DNA of 64,000 nucleotides from Bifidobacterium cebidarum (GCF_009193305.1 NZ_WBVS01000001.1:1-64000); one strand, 5' to 3'. Positions 27,922 through 38,336 are shown, counted from the stretch's first letter. Program-made: numbers and translations. The notes: generated from the letters alone by a model not told the origin.

Positions 27922-29610
27922 GTGAATACAGCGACCCAGAACACCAATCACATTCGCACTGTAGCCGACCTGTTCGTGGAATGCCTCGTCAACGAAGGCG
28001 TGGAAACCATGTACGGCATCCCGGGCGAGGAGAACATCCCGCTGATGGAGGCCATCGAACGCGATGGACGCATTCGTTTCATCCTGACCCGCCATGAGCA
28101 GGGAGCCGGTTTCATGGCCGCCACGCAGGGTCACCTGACCGGCAAGCCTGGCGTCTGCCTGGCCACGCTGGGGCCAGGCGCGCTGAACCTGACGCTCCCC
28201 GTGGCGCAGGCCAATGCCAGCACCACACCGCTCGTGGCCATCTGCGCTCAGGGCAATGTGAGTCGCCTGTACAAGGAATCACATCAGATCGTGGATCTGG
28301 TGTCCGTATTCCGCCCGCTGACCCAGTGGACGTCGATGATTGTGGAGCCGGCTTCGGTGCCGGAAATGGTGCGCAAGGCTTTCTCCATCTCCCAGCGCAA
28401 CCGACCAGGCGCCACCTGCCTGATTCTGCCCGAAGATGTTGCCGAGATGCCGGCTCCTGAAGACGCTCACCCGCTGCCGTTGCCGAATCCGATGAGCTTC
28501 GCGCCTACTGCCGACACGATCTCTCGCGCCGTAAGCATTATCCGCGGCGCCAAGCACCCGATCATCTTGGCCGGCAATGGCGTGGCCCGCGGTCATGCGG
28601 AGAACCGTCTGCTGGCTTTGGCCGAGCAGCTTAATGTGCCGGTGGCCACCACGTTCGAAGGCAAGGGCGTGATTTCCGATCGCATTCCGCTGGCGCTCGG
28701 CGTAGTGGGCTTCATGCGCCACGATTATGAGAATTTCGCGTTCGATGAGGCCGATCTGATTATCGCGGTAGGCTTCTCCATCCAGCAGTTCGACCCGAAG
28801 AAGATCAACCCGAACGACGATAAGACCATCATCCACATCAACACGTTCATCGAGGATACGGACGCACACTACTCCACCGCGCTGAACATTATGGGCAATA
28901 TCGACGCCACGCTGCAGGCGCTGATCGCCCAGCTGCATGCGGAGCATGTGACGTTCGGCGTCTCTCATCCGAAGATTCATGAACTGTTGGAAACCGAATA
29001 CACCTCGTACGCGGATGATGATTCGTTCCCGATGAAGCCGCAGCGCATTGTGGCCGATACGCGCCGCGCGATGGAGACGGATACGGATATCGCCTTGGTG
29101 GATACCGGCGCCTTGAAGATGTGGATGGCTCGTCTCTACCCCACCTATTATTCCAACACCTGCGTGATCGATAATTCCCTGTCCACCATGGCCTGGACAC
29201 TGCCAGGCGCGGTGGCGGCCTCGCTGGAGAATCCAGGACGCCCGGTATTGGCGGTGATGGGCGACGGTTCGTTCATGATGAACGTGCAGGAGATCGAAAC
29301 CGCCGTGCGCGTGGGTGCCCGCATGGTGATTCTGGTGTGGGTTGACGAAGCCTATGGCCTGATCAAATGGAAGATGGATATTCATGACGGCAGCCACGAA
29401 TATGTGGACTTCAACAATCCGGATGTGGTGGAACTTGGCATGAGCTTCGGCGCCAAGGGCCATTTGATTGAGTCCGCTGACCAGCTCTACCCTACGCTGC
29501 GCTCGGCTTTGCGTTCCGGCTCCGGCATTGACATCATCGCCTGCCCGGTTGATTACTCCGAGAACATGAAGCTCATCGAGAAGCTCGGCGAGGTTGATTT
29601 CAGCGGCTGA
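27922..29610 (+). CDS. Acetolactate synthase-like ThDP enzyme (AlsS type)
   Basis: This 562-residue enzyme belongs to the ThDP family that joins pyruvate units. The N-terminal domain has GVETMYGIPGEENIPLMEA and the catalytic Glu in RHEQGAGFMA, and KESHQIVDLVSVFRPLTQW resembles the catabolic AlsS loop. The C-terminal ThDP site reads GDGSFMMNVQEIE and is completed by WVDEAYGLIKWK, where Asp replaces the usual Asn. No regulatory small-subunit gene is adjacent, which favours a catabolic or stand-alone enzyme. The GTG at 27922 has no Shine-Dalgarno and lies eight bases after TACACT. Another decarboxylase of the family cannot be excluded. Confidence 0.8.
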   Translation: MNTATQNTNHIRTVADLFVECLVNEGVETMYGIPGEENIPLMEAIERDGRIRFILTRHEQGAGFMAATQGHLTGKPGVCLATLGPGALNLTLPVAQANASTTPLVAICAQGNVSRLYKESHQIVDLVSVFRPLTQWTSMIVEPASVPEMVRKAFSISQRNRPGATCLILPEDVAEMPAPEDAHPLPLPNPMSFAPTADTISRAVSIIRGAKHPIILAGNGVARGHAENRLLALAEQLNVPVATTFEGKGVISDRIPLALGVVGFMRHDYENFAFDEADLIIAVGFSIQQFDPKKINPNDDKTIIHINTFIEDTDAHYSTALNIMGNIDATLQALIAQLHAEHVTFGVSHPKIHELLETEYTSYADDDSFPMKPQRIVADTRRAMETDTDIALVDTGALKMWMARLYPTYYSNTCVIDNSLSTMAWTLPGAVAASLENPGRPVLAVMGDGSFMMNVQEIETAVRVGARMVILVWVDEAYGLIKWKMDIHDGSHEYVDFNNPDVVELGMSFGAKGHLIESADQLYPTLRSALRSGSGIDIIACPVDYSENMKLIEKLGEVDFSG

Positions 29611-29620
29611 ACAATACTGG

Positions 29621-29670
29621 CATAAGAAAGGCGCCTCGGTTCCGTGCAGGACCGAGGCGCCTTTCTTATG
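29621..29670. terminator. Strong bidirectional terminator between the AlsS-like gene and clpC
   Basis: A perfect 20-bp stem (29621-29640 and 29651-29670) with a ten-base loop lies between the convergent genes. T-rich and A-rich flanks (TTTCTTATG / CATAAGAAA) let it work in both directions. Confidence 0.9.
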
Positions 29671-29688
29671 CGTTATGCGCTAGCTGGA

Positions 29689-32310
29689 TTATTCAGCAAA
29701 CTGTTCGCCAGCGTCATCTGAACCGGAGTCAGCGGCTGGTGCGGCAGCATCAGCCAATTCCGGTTCATTGGCGGCGACAGGTTCGTCGACACCGGCGGCC
29801 TCATCATTGCCAGCATCTTCAGCCTTGGCCGGCTCTTCGAACTTTTCACCCTTGAAGGTGAATTCGCCCAAGATACCTTCGCCTTCGGCATCCACCACCA
29901 CGCGCTGGCCGTCTTCGAGGTCACCCATCAGAATCTTCTCGGAGATGGCGTCCTCGATATCGCGCTGAATCACGCGACGCAGCGGACGGGCACCAAGCAA
30001 CGGGTCGAAGCCCTTCTGCGCGAGCAGGTCCTTGGCGGCATTGGTAAGCTCGAGCGACATGTGACGATCGAACAGGCGGTCGTTAAGCTGCTTGACGTCG
30101 AGATCGACGATCTGACGCACCTGCGGCTCAGTAAGCTGCTTGAAGACGATGATGTCATCCAAACGGTTCAGGAACTCCGGACGGAACTGTTGCTTCAGTT
30201 CGGAGCTGACCTGATCCTTCATGCGCTGGTAGCTGGACTCGTTGTTGGCACCCAGATTGAAGCCCGTGTTGGCTGCCTTCGCAATGTCACGCGTACCGAG
30301 GTTGGTGGTGAGGATGATGATGGTGTTCTTGAAGTCCACCTTGCGACCCTGGCCGTCGGTCAAGTGGCCGTCATCCAGCACCTGCAGCAGCGTGTTGAAG
30401 ATATCCGGGTGAGCCTTCTCGATCTCGTCGAACAGCACCACGGAGAACGGCTTGCGACGCACCTTTTCGGTGAGTTCGCCGCCCTCTTCGTAGCCGACGT
30501 ACCCCGGAGGCGCACCGAACAGACGGGAAGCTGCGTACTTCTCGGAGAACTCGGACATATCCACGCGAATCAGCGCGTCCTCATCGTCGAACAGGAATTC
30601 GGCGAGCGCCTTGGCCAGCTCGGTCTTACCGACGCCGGTCGGGCCGGCGAAGATGAACGAACCGGACGGGCGCTTCGGATCCTTGAGCCCCACGCGGGTA
30701 CGGCGAATCGAGCGGGACAGTGCGGACACTGCTTCATCCTGGCCGATGATGCGCTTGTGCAGCTCGGCCTCCATGTTGAGCAGCTTCTTGGACTCGGCCT
30801 GGGTCAGCTTGAACACCGGAATACCGGTGGTGGAGCTGATGACCTCGGCGATTACATCCTCATCCACGACCATCTTGACGTCGGACTCGCCCTCACGCCA
30901 GGAGTCCTCCTTGGCCTTGCGATCGGCTTCCAGCTTCTCCTGGCTGTCGCGCAGCTTGGCGGCGTTCTCAAAGTCCTGGGCCTTGATGGCTTCATCCTTC
31001 TTGGCTGCCACCTTGGCGATCTTCTCGTCCAGCTCCTTGAGCTCCGGCGGAGCGGTCAGGCGCTTGATGCGCAGACGCGCACCGGCCTCATCGATCAGAT
31101 CGATGGCCTTATCCGGCAGGTTACGATCCTGGATGTAACGGCTGGAGAGCTCGGCCGCGGACTGCAGAGCGCCATCGGTGATGGTCACGTGATGGTGGTT
31201 CTCGTAACGGGAACGCAAGCCCTTCAAGATCTCGATGGTTTCGGCGATGGTGGGCTCGTGCACCTGAATCGGCTGGAAACGACGTTCCAGAGCCGCATCC
31301 TTCTCGATGTACTTGCGGTACTCATCGGTCGTGGTGGCACCAATGGTCTGGAGCTCGCCACGGGCCAGCATCGGCTTCAGCATATCGGAGGCGCCCAGAG
31401 CGCCATCCGCGGAACCTGCGCCCACGATGGTGTGAATCTCATCGATGAACAGTACGATGTCGCCGCGGGTCTTGATCTCCTTCAGCACCTTCTTCAGGCG
31501 TTCTTCGAAATCACCACGGTAACGGGAACCGGCCACCATAGAGCCCAAGTCCAGCGAATAGACCTGCTTGCCCTTCAAGGTTTCCGGCACATCGCCGGCA
31601 TTGATCTTCTGGGCCAGGCCTTCGACCACTGCGGTCTTGCCCACGCCGGGCTCGCCGATCAGCACCGGGTTGTTCTTGGTGCGGCGAGAGAGCACCACCA
31701 TAACGCGCTCAATCTCATTGGTACGGCCAATCACCGGGTCCAGCTTGCCTTCGGCAGCTTCAGCGGTCAGGTTGCGGCCGAACTGGTCAAGGATGGCGGA
31801 ACCGGACTTGTTCTGCTTATCAGCAACACCGCCAGCGTTGGCCAAATCGCCCTTACCATCACCGGACGTACCAGAGTTACCACGAATCATATCAATCGTG
31901 GCGCTGCGCAGCTCGCCCAGATCAACACCCATCTTGATGAGCACCTGAGTGCCGACGCCCTCACCCTCGCGAATCAGGCCGAGCAGAATATGTTCGGTGC
32001 CGATGTAGCTGTGACCCAGCTGAAGGGCTTCACGAAGCGAGAACTCCAGTACCTGCTTAGCGTGCGGAGTAAAGGGGATGTGCCCGTTCGGAGCAGCGTT
32101 GCCCTTGCCGATCATTTCTTCAACCTGCTTGCGAGTGGCATCAAGCTCCACGCCCTTCGAAGCGAGCGCCTTGGCAGCCACGCCTTCGCCTTCACGAATT
32201 AGGCCGAGCAGCAGGTGTTCGGTGCCGATGTAGTTGTGCTGGAGAGACCGGGCCTCTTCCTGCGCCAACACAATCACGCGCCGTGCACGGTCGGTAAACC
32301 GTTCGAACAT
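29689..32310 (-). CDS. clpC: ClpC ATPase (AAA+ chaperone of the Clp protease)
   Basis: This 873-residue Hsp100 unfoldase feeds substrates to ClpP. The N-terminal double Clp-N repeat starts [23 protein letters not shown]-1 has [18 protein letters not shown]-2 has [16 protein letters not shown], and a UVR-type segment between them reads [19 protein letters not shown]. The last 60 or so residues form an Ala/Glu/Asp-rich acidic tail with no domain. The ATG at 32310 follows GGAAGGAC. No partner gene lies beside it; clpP is not in this window. Confidence 0.95.
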   Translation of the reverse strand: MFERFTDRARRVIVLAQEEARSLQHNYIGTEHLLLGLIREGEGVAAKALASKGVELDATRKQVEEMIGKGNAAPNGHIPFTPHAKQVLEFSLREALQLGHSYIGTEHILLGLIREGEGVGTQVLIKMGVDLGELRSATIDMIRGNSGTSGDGKGDLANAGGVADKQNKSGSAILDQFGRNLTAEAAEGKLDPVIGRTNEIERVMVVLSRRTKNNPVLIGEPGVGKTAVVEGLAQKINAGDVPETLKGKQVYSLDLGSMVAGSRYRGDFEERLKKVLKEIKTRGDIVLFIDEIHTIVGAGSADGALGASDMLKPMLARGELQTIGATTTDEYRKYIEKDAALERRFQPIQVHEPTIAETIEILKGLRSRYENHHHVTITDGALQSAAELSSRYIQDRNLPDKAIDLIDEAGARLRIKRLTAPPELKELDEKIAKVAAKKDEAIKAQDFENAAKLRDSQEKLEADRKAKEDSWREGESDVKMVVDEDVIAEVISSTTGIPVFKLTQAESKKLLNMEAELHKRIIGQDEAVSALSRSIRRTRVGLKDPKRPSGSFIFAGPTGVGKTELAKALAEFLFDDEDALIRVDMSEFSEKYAASRLFGAPPGYVGYEEGGELTEKVRRKPFSVVLFDEIEKAHPDIFNTLLQVLDDGHLTDGQGRKVDFKNTIIILTTNLGTRDIAKAANTGFNLGANNESSYQRMKDQVSSELKQQFRPEFLNRLDDIIVFKQLTEPQVRQIVDLDVKQLNDRLFDRHMSLELTNAAKDLLAQKGFDPLLGARPLRRVIQRDIEDAISEKILMGDLEDGQRVVVDAEGEGILGEFTFKGEKFEEPAKAEDAGNDEAAGVDEPVAANEPELADAAAPAADSGSDDAGEQFAE

Positions 32311-32461
32311 GCTTGTCCTTCCTCAATAGACATTCCGTTTTACTCTACCGATTTGCGGTGACGTTTATTCACCTGATTCCATGAATTGCGCCGTAAGCGG
32401 GAAAGAAAACGATATGCTGGACGTATATTCATCATTCACACTGATGCCAAAGGAGGTTGTG

Positions 32462-33427
32462 ATGACTGAATTGAACACCAAGGCCGACATCGTGGTTGGC
32501 GTTGACGGCTCTGATGAATCATTCGCCGCATTGAAGTGGGCTTTGGAGGAGGCCTCACTGTCCGGGCAAAGCGTCAATGCCGTATTCGGTTGGACACATT
32601 CCTGGGATATGGGCGCTGAACCGGATAGCGATGAAGCATGGGCCAAGATCCGTCACGATATCGCCAACGAGTTGCGCGAATGGGTGGAACGCGCCACCAC
32701 AGGCATTGATTTCGACCCCGCCAACCTGAAACTCACGTCCGTCAAGGCGTCCGGCACCACTGCCCTGCTGCAGATCGGTCATGATGCGCAGCAGATCGTA
32801 GTCGGACGTCGCTCGTTGGGACGCGTGGCGCGCTGGTTCCTGGGATCATTGTCTGCCTCCCTGGCCGAAGAGGCAGAAGTACCGGTCACCGTGGTGCGTT
32901 TGACCGGCGGCGAGGAGGAAAGCGTCACCGATGCCATCGCCAATGCTTTGACGCCCGGCGACGAGCCCGTGCACTATGAGCAACCGGAACCAGAAACCGA
33001 ACCGAATGTTCGTCCGGTTGTGGTTGGTGTCGACGGCTCCGAAACCTCTCGCCGAGCTTTCGATTTCGCCTTGGAGGAGGCACGACTCCATCATCGTCCG
33101 CTGCATGTGATGTTCTGCTGGCAGCTGCGCGACCTTGGTGTGGTTCCCGGATACGAGAACGCCGTGCCACCAGTTGAGGTCGGCCAGCGCCGAGCGGAGG
33201 AGATTCTGAACGGGCTGATGGCCAAAGCCGTCATTCCCGACGGTGTATCCGTGACCGCAAACGCTTTCCACATCCGTGCTTCCAAAGGCCTGATCGCGGC
33301 TTCGCGTTATGCCTCGCATCTGGTGGTGGGATCGCGTGGATTGTCCGGGTTGGACGCGCACTTCCTTGGCTCGGTGTCTCGCCAAATCGTCAACTTCGCC
33401 GAATGCACGGTGACCGTGGTGCACTAA
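32462..33427 (+). CDS. Tandem-domain universal stress protein
   Basis: This 321-residue cytoplasmic protein has two UspA domains beginning DIVVGVDGSDESFAALKWAL and PVVVGVDGSETSRRAFDFAL. The ATP-binding loop of domain 2 is complete (VVGSRG-x9-GS in GSRGLSGLDAHFLGS). In domain 1 it reads GRRSLGRVARWFLGS, with Ser where the second Gly is expected, so nucleotide binding there may be weaker. The ATG at 32462 follows the excellent Shine-Dalgarno AAAGGAGG. It is monocistronic, divergent from clpC, and ends before a hairpin region. Confidence 0.9.
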   Translation: MTELNTKADIVVGVDGSDESFAALKWALEEASLSGQSVNAVFGWTHSWDMGAEPDSDEAWAKIRHDIANELREWVERATTGIDFDPANLKLTSVKASGTTALLQIGHDAQQIVVGRRSLGRVARWFLGSLSASLAEEAEVPVTVVRLTGGEEESVTDAIANALTPGDEPVHYEQPEPETEPNVRPVVVGVDGSETSRRAFDFALEEARLHHRPLHVMFCWQLRDLGVVPGYENAVPPVEVGQRRAEEILNGLMAKAVIPDGVSVTANAFHIRASKGLIAASRYASHLVVGSRGLSGLDAHFLGSVSRQIVNFAECTVTVVH

Positions 33428-33441
33428 CAACAGCCGGCATG

Positions 33442-33528
33442 GGCATTGCAATAACACACTGATTCCAATGCCGATATCAATCAAATCGGGTGGCGGGATT
33501 CCCCCTTCGTAATCTCACCACCCGATTT
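33442..33528. terminator. Hairpins between the universal stress gene and the DUF3027 gene
   Basis: Two hairpins follow the stress protein gene. The first has GGCATTG/CAATGCC arms at 33442-33448 and 33466-33472. The second is stronger, with 11-bp arms at 33483-33493 and 33518-33528 that end in ATTT. The remaining gap up to the DUF3027 stop at 33634 shows nothing else. Confidence 0.65.
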
Positions 33529-33633
33529 CCTATCGTAGTTTCTTACCGTTTTTCAGAGTAAGCACTGTCTGGAATCTCACAGTTCGTCGATAATGGGAAA
33601 ATAGCCATCTCGAGAATTTGCCGCGCTGAGTTG

Positions 33634-35034
33634 TTACTGCTCGTTGTCGGCATCATTGCCGGATTCGTCAGAATCGTCCAAAACACCGGCTTGAGAGTCA
33701 ACGGAATCATCAGCAGCGTCCAAGTCAGTAGAATTGTCATCATCAGCATCGGATTCCTCTTCAGCCTTGCTCTGACGCAGCTGTTCGATCAGATCAATGA
33801 CTGTTTCGAGTTCCGGGGCCACATCGTCCGTGGTATCGGAGAACTCGTCATCGATGTCGATGTCATCATCGCCATCATCAACGGATGTGTTGTTGATGAT
33901 GTCTTCTTCGGTGGCCTCATCATCATCGTAATCGGCATCGGTTTCACCGGCATCAACGTCATCGAGGGCATCTTCAGAGGCACTGGAATCATCGATAGGC
34001 TGCTCGATGGATTGCGTGCCGGACTGATCGTCGGTGTCACCATCCATATCGGCTGGGTCCACAGCTGTTGCGCTGGATTCGTCCACTGCCGTATCAGTCG
34101 CAGCAACGCCATCATCCGACTTCGCACCAGTATCATCGGCGGCATTGTTGACCACCGCATTATCGGCATCGACGATGACGTCGACGCCATCGACCGCGCC
34201 AGCATCCTTGGCCGGCTCAGCCGAAACCTCGACATCAGCAGGCTCATCCTTAGGCTCAGATTCCTCAGCCTTACGAGTCTTGGGACGGGCCACAATGTCG
34301 ATGTGCAAATCATCCAACGCCGGCTTGGACTGCACCCACAGGTGGCTCGGTTCCGGCGGCTCGATCTCGGAGTGCTCGCCGCAACCATGATCGAGAGAAA
34401 CCACACGGCCATCATCTGGGCTCCACTTGTTGGCGCATACGCCGAACATGCGATCCAATTCGCCGGTCAGCGGCACAAAGAAACCGCAATCGGAGCATAG
34501 GTTGCCGGCCGCGGTCTTGGTGCTCAATGCCTTCGGGCCACGTGGACCTTCATACCAGCGTTTGGCCGCCTGTGCTCGGCCCAACGGGCTCAGCACATGG
34601 CGACGTGTCAGGCGAAACGTCTCCGCCGCATCGTTGACGTCCGGTACCGAGGATTCCTCTACCTCACCGGTCTCCAGACGCTCATCATCGGGATCGGTGC
34701 CGATCGAGTCGGTGGGAGAAAGATCCGTTGGTTCAAGACGATCCTTCCAAGGAATCCACTTCGGTGGAAGCAACGCCTCCTCCGTAGGAATCAACGAGGA
34801 TTCATTCACGGTCCAGGAGTCCAGCTCCTGATCGTGATAAAGCGTCACCGACCATTGCCAACCCTCGTATCCGCGAATATTCGCGGCGAATCGGAAGTCG
34901 GTAACGTGGTCTTCAAGCTCGTTGGCGACAACGAACTGCCCCACTTGCTCGGGCTCGTCGGCCACTTCCAGCAGCACAGCATGCGCTATGGCGCGAGGAT
35001 CCGGCGTCACAGTGGTTTCGGTGGAATCAGTCAT
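33634..35034 (-). CDS. DUF3027-family protein with long acidic tail
   Basis: This 466-residue protein has a conserved N-terminal half of about 240 residues that I recognise as DUF3027, an actinobacterial family. Landmarks are GYEGWQWSVTLYHD, VNESSLIPTEEALLPPKWIPWKDRL and LCSDCGFFVPLTGELDRMFGVC. The Cys residues of the last motif (CSDCG and FGVCANKWSP) could bind a metal ion. From about residue 245 the sequence is an Asp/Glu/Ala/Val/Ser-rich low-complexity tail that should be disordered and very acidic. The function is unknown. It starts eight bases after the cold-shock gene stop, and this pairing also occurs in mycobacteria to my memory. Confidence 0.85.
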   Translation of the reverse strand: MTDSTETTVTPDPRAIAHAVLLEVADEPEQVGQFVVANELEDHVTDFRFAANIRGYEGWQWSVTLYHDQELDSWTVNESSLIPTEEALLPPKWIPWKDRLEPTDLSPTDSIGTDPDDERLETGEVEESSVPDVNDAAETFRLTRRHVLSPLGRAQAAKRWYEGPRGPKALSTKTAAGNLCSDCGFFVPLTGELDRMFGVCANKWSPDDGRVVSLDHGCGEHSEIEPPEPSHLWVQSKPALDDLHIDIVARPKTRKAEESEPKDEPADVEVSAEPAKDAGAVDGVDVIVDADNAVVNNAADDTGAKSDDGVAATDTAVDESSATAVDPADMDGDTDDQSGTQSIEQPIDDSSASEDALDDVDAGETDADYDDDEATEEDIINNTSVDDGDDDIDIDDEFSDTTDDVAPELETVIDLIEQLRQSKAEEESDADDDNSTDLDAADDSVDSQAGVLDDSDESGNDADNEQ

Positions 35035-35042
35035 GGATGCAA

Positions 35043-35432
35043 TCAGTCCTGTACGTCAAACTGGTCCGCCACGGCACGCAGCAGTGTGGCCAGCTTCTTG
35101 CTTTCGGCGGAAGACGGGTAACGATGACGGCGCAGGGTGTTGCCGGCCGCGTCCAACATCTTGATGAGATCTTCGCAAATCGCAGCCATGTCATCCGGCT
35201 TCGGGCGCGTGGCCTTCACCAAGCTCGGCGCCGAAGCGATCAGCTGGACTCCCATGGCCTGCGGTCCGCGACGACCGTCAACCACGGAATACTCCACCTT
35301 GGCACCCTTGCGCAGCGTAGTGGCGCCTGCAGGTAGGGCCTGAGCCGGCAGGAACACGTCCTTGCCTTCCTCATTGGTGATGAAACCATAACCCTTGGCT
35401 GCGTCAAACCAACGAACTCGACCGGTGGGCAT
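35043..35432 (-). CDS. Long cold-shock domain protein (CspB type)
   Basis: This 129-residue protein has a cold-shock domain at residues 1-65 with the RNP-1-like motif GYGFITNEEGKDVF, but PAQALP replaces the usual VHxS RNP-2 sequence. A helical extension of about 65 residues follows. Canonical CspA proteins end at about 67 residues. It should bind single-stranded nucleic acid. The ATG at 35432 has GGAAGG about eight bases upstream, and the residues before it in the open frame are not conserved. It forms a two-gene unit with the DUF3027 gene. Confidence 0.85.
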   Translation of the reverse strand: MPTGRVRWFDAAKGYGFITNEEGKDVFLPAQALPAGATTLRKGAKVEYSVVDGRRGPQAMGVQLIASAPSLVKATRPKPDDMAAICEDLIKMLDAAGNTLRRHRYPSSAESKKLATLLRAVADQFDVQD

Positions 35433-35522
35433 TGCGAAACCTTCCTTAGTGCATAGGGAGTAATGAACTGAAGGAACAGTGTACCTCACAGGCCTTGACC
35501 TGCGCCACTTTGGAGGAGTCGC

Positions 35523-37583
35523 TTACGCTTTACGCTCACCACCGAACCAGGAGGTCTTCGCCTTGGGCTCCTTGGACTTGGCGATGGCCGGCTGCGCCAG
35601 GGGCGTTGCGGCCATGCGCTCCACAGGCAGAATCACCGTGAAGGTCAGGCCTCCCCCCTCCGTTCCTGTGGCGCAGATGAACCCATGATGCGCCTTGACC
35701 ACCGATTGGGCGATGGCCATGCCCAATCCGGTGCCGCCCTTCTGCCTTGCTCGGGATGGATCGGCGGTATAGAACCGTTCGAAGATCTTCGACCGGGATT
35801 CCGGCGGGACGCCTGGCCCATGATCCACAAATCGCAACACGGCATATCGGTAACCGGTCCGCATGGATTGGCCGACTTCCGCTGCCTCGACGAAACGCCT
35901 CATCGAGGCTTCCGTGGTAGGCATTTGCGCAAGCTGCCGCGGATCTATCGCAGCAGGCATGATACCGAGTGCCACCTGTGCCGGGGAATCGGCGGGAGTG
36001 TATCGGTGAATGTTGCCGACGATGTTGGTCACCACCTGGCGCAAGCGAGACGCGTCTCCCGGCAAGGTGACGGCATCCCAGTCGCCGTCTATCGTCTGCA
36101 ACGAGGCCGGATGGCTCAGATCCCGTGCGGGAACGAGCTCCAGACGGTCGCGGGAGATGACTCGATCCGGGTCGAGCGCATGTAAATCGTCCACGGCATC
36201 GGTGACCAGCGAGGACAGGTTCACGCTGCCGGTGACATCAATGCCGCGTCCCTCGTCCAGACGCGCCAACGACAGCAGATCCTCCACCAGCACGGTCATG
36301 CGTTGGCTGGAACGTTCGATATGTTCGATGGATTCATCCGCACGCTCCAACGCGCCGGGCATGTCCCGTTGCATCTTGTAGAGCTCCGCATAACCGTGAA
36401 TGGCGGCAAGAGGCGTACGCAGCTCATGGCTGGCGTCAGAGACGAACCGTTTCATCTTTTCGGTCGTCTCCTCCTGCTCGTGGAAGCTGACTTCTATTCG
36501 GGTCAGCATCGTGTTGAGCGACGCGGCGAGCGAACCCACTTCCGTGTTTTCCGGAGCGGATGGGATACGCTGGCTCAAATCCCCTGCGGCGATTTTCGCG
36601 GCGGTTTTCTCCATACGCTTCAACGGCATCAGGGTACGCTGAATAATCAGCGTGGACAGTGATCCGCCGAGCAACACCACGGCGATGCCCACCACAATGC
36701 AATATTGGGTCAGCGTTTTCAATGTGTCGATCTGATCGGACATGGACAGTCCGATGTACACCACGCCACGTACGACCTTGCCGCCATTACTGGTTTTTGC
36801 GGTCCATTCCTTGGCCACGACGCGCCAAGGCGCGCTGGCCGCCGACACCGCGGCACGGTTGGCATTCGACTTCGGCGAGGAGAGGATCTTGGTCACCGAG
36901 CCAGACGAACTGGAACCATTCGGCGCGGGATCGGTTGCCGGGCCGCCAGATGAATCCGGCGCATTCGTGCCATTGCTGCCGCCCGCATCGCCTGAATCAT
37001 CGCCGCCATTGGCGGACGTCCCGGAATCATTGGTTTGCACTTCGACAATCTGCCGTGCGACAGCCGGAGCGGTGAACACCTTGCCCAAGGTGATGCCATC
37101 GGTATTGCCATAGGTAGGCAGCACCGGCACGGATACGATGCCGTCCTGCAGCTGCGGCAGCAATGGCGTCACCACCAAGGGCTTGCCATCGGAATCGGTG
37201 GTCCCATCGGTGTACTGGATTTGCAAGAAATACGAATTCGGACCGGAAAGGCCGCTGGAAGTATCCGATTTGGAAAGCAGATCGATGTTCTGGAATACCA
37301 GATCGCTTTGCTGGGAAAGCTGGGTATCGGTTTTCTCCAGCATGTAATTGCCCACCAAGGTGCGCAATGAGAAGGAAATGACGGTGATGCCCACCAGCAG
37401 CACGGCGATGGTCGCGGCCATAAGCTTGCCACCCAGGGAGATGCGGTCGAAATGCTGGAAGAAAATGTTCTTCTTGTGCTCGTGATGCTCTTTGACGCGC
37501 TGGGTCAAAGGCGCGCCAGGGGCGTTTTGGCACGCAGTGGTCTCTTGGGCCGGCGTTCCCGGCTGCTGCTGTGGTTCACTCAT
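35523..37583 (-). CDS. Sensor histidine kinase of an OmpR-type two-component system
   Basis: This 686-residue membrane kinase has membrane segments at about 54-75 and 293-314. They enclose a sensor region whose middle, residues 185-232, is a Gly/Ser/Asp/Asn-rich disordered insert. HAMP follows (LMPLKRMEKTAAKIAAGDLSQR), then the phosphoacceptor His386 in FVSDASHELRTPLA and ATPase boxes including VVTNIVGNIHRYTP, DHGPGVP and GGTGLGMAIA. It resembles TrcS/CutS-type actinobacterial kinases; the signal is unknown. The partner regulator gene ends 21 bp upstream of it. Confidence 0.92.
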   Translation of the reverse strand: MSEPQQQPGTPAQETTACQNAPGAPLTQRVKEHHEHKKNIFFQHFDRISLGGKLMAATIAVLLVGITVISFSLRTLVGNYMLEKTDTQLSQQSDLVFQNIDLLSKSDTSSGLSGPNSYFLQIQYTDGTTDSDGKPLVVTPLLPQLQDGIVSVPVLPTYGNTDGITLGKVFTAPAVARQIVEVQTNDSGTSANGGDDSGDAGGSNGTNAPDSSGGPATDPAPNGSSSSGSVTKILSSPKSNANRAAVSAASAPWRVVAKEWTAKTSNGGKVVRGVVYIGLSMSDQIDTLKTLTQYCIVVGIAVVLLGGSLSTLIIQRTLMPLKRMEKTAAKIAAGDLSQRIPSAPENTEVGSLAASLNTMLTRIEVSFHEQEETTEKMKRFVSDASHELRTPLAAIHGYAELYKMQRDMPGALERADESIEHIERSSQRMTVLVEDLLSLARLDEGRGIDVTGSVNLSSLVTDAVDDLHALDPDRVISRDRLELVPARDLSHPASLQTIDGDWDAVTLPGDASRLRQVVTNIVGNIHRYTPADSPAQVALGIMPAAIDPRQLAQMPTTEASMRRFVEAAEVGQSMRTGYRYAVLRFVDHGPGVPPESRSKIFERFYTADPSRARQKGGTGLGMAIAQSVVKAHHGFICATGTEGGGLTFTVILPVERMAATPLAQPAIAKSKEPKAKTSWFGGERKA

Positions 37584-37604
37584 AGGCGTAATAGCTTCAA
37601 CGTA

Positions 37605-38336
37605 TCAGTGCTTGGGCTCGCGAATCATATAACCGATGCCGCGCTTGGTCTCAATAAGAGGAGTCACCTTATGCTTCTCGCCGTTCTCGTCGGTGACTTC
37701 CAGGCCATCCACTTTCTTGCGCAGGTAGGAGATGTATGATTCCACGATGGCGGCATCGCCACCCCAGTCGTATTGCCAGACATGATCGAGAATCTGGGCC
37801 TTGGACAGCACGCGCCCCTCGTTGTCCATCAGATAACGAAGCAGCTTGTATTCGGTGGGGCTCAAATCAATGGGTTGACCGGCTCGGGTCACGTCGTGGG
37901 AGTCCTCATTGATTTCGAGATCGGCCACGCGGATAATCGGATCATCCTCCACTTGTTCGCGGGTGCGGCGCAGAATGGCGCGAATACGGGCCACAACCTC
38001 CTCGAGACTGAATGGCTTGGTCACGTAATCGTCGCCGCCCACGGTCAATCCCATGATCTTATCCTGGGTGTCATCACGAGCAGTGAGGAACAGGACCGGC
38101 GAGTCGATGCCTTCCTGCCTGATGCGGCGGGTCACGGTGAATCCGTCGATATCAGGCAGCATGACGTCAAGCACAATGAGATCGGGCTGGACCTTTTCAA
38201 TCACCTCGATGGCCTCCGAACCGGAAGCCGCGGTGTTCACCTCGAATCCGGCGAAATGCAGTGAGGCGACCAGCAGTTCACGGATGGACGGCTCATCGTC
38301 AACAACAACAATCGATGCTTCAATAGGCTTACTCAT
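37605..38336 (-). CDS. OmpR-family response regulator
   Basis: This 243-residue regulator has receiver motifs VVDDEPS and phosphoacceptor Asp57 in LIVLDVMLPDIDGF. Conserved FLTARDD and TKPFSLEE follow. The C-terminal winged helix has LSPTEYKLLRYLMDNEGRV and YISYLRKKVDG. The start at 38336 gives the normal family N-terminus; the longer open frame upstream is Arg-rich and not conserved. AGGAAGC precedes the ATG closely. It is followed by its kinase gene. It resembles TrcR/TcrA-type regulators; targets are unknown. Confidence 0.92.
   Translation of the reverse strand: MSKPIEASIVVVDDEPSIRELLVASLHFAGFEVNTAASGSEAIEVIEKVQPDLIVLDVMLPDIDGFTVTRRIRQEGIDSPVLFLTARDDTQDKIMGLTVGGDDYVTKPFSLEEVVARIRAILRRTREQVEDDPIIRVADLEINEDSHDVTRAGQPIDLSPTEYKLLRYLMDNEGRVLSKAQILDHVWQYDWGGDAAIVESYISYLRKKVDGLEVTDENGEKHKVTPLIETKRGIGYMIREPKH

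Noticed and set aside
30061..32202. 713-codon open frame on the plus strand
   Set aside because: It lies wholly opposite clpC, has no ribosome site, and its sequence is the high-GC antisense shadow of the ClpC codons.
32311..32380. ACCG-ATTTG-CGGT inverted repeat upstream of clpC as a ClgR site
   Set aside because: It does not fit the CGC-N4-GCG type core expected for ClgR closely enough to claim it.
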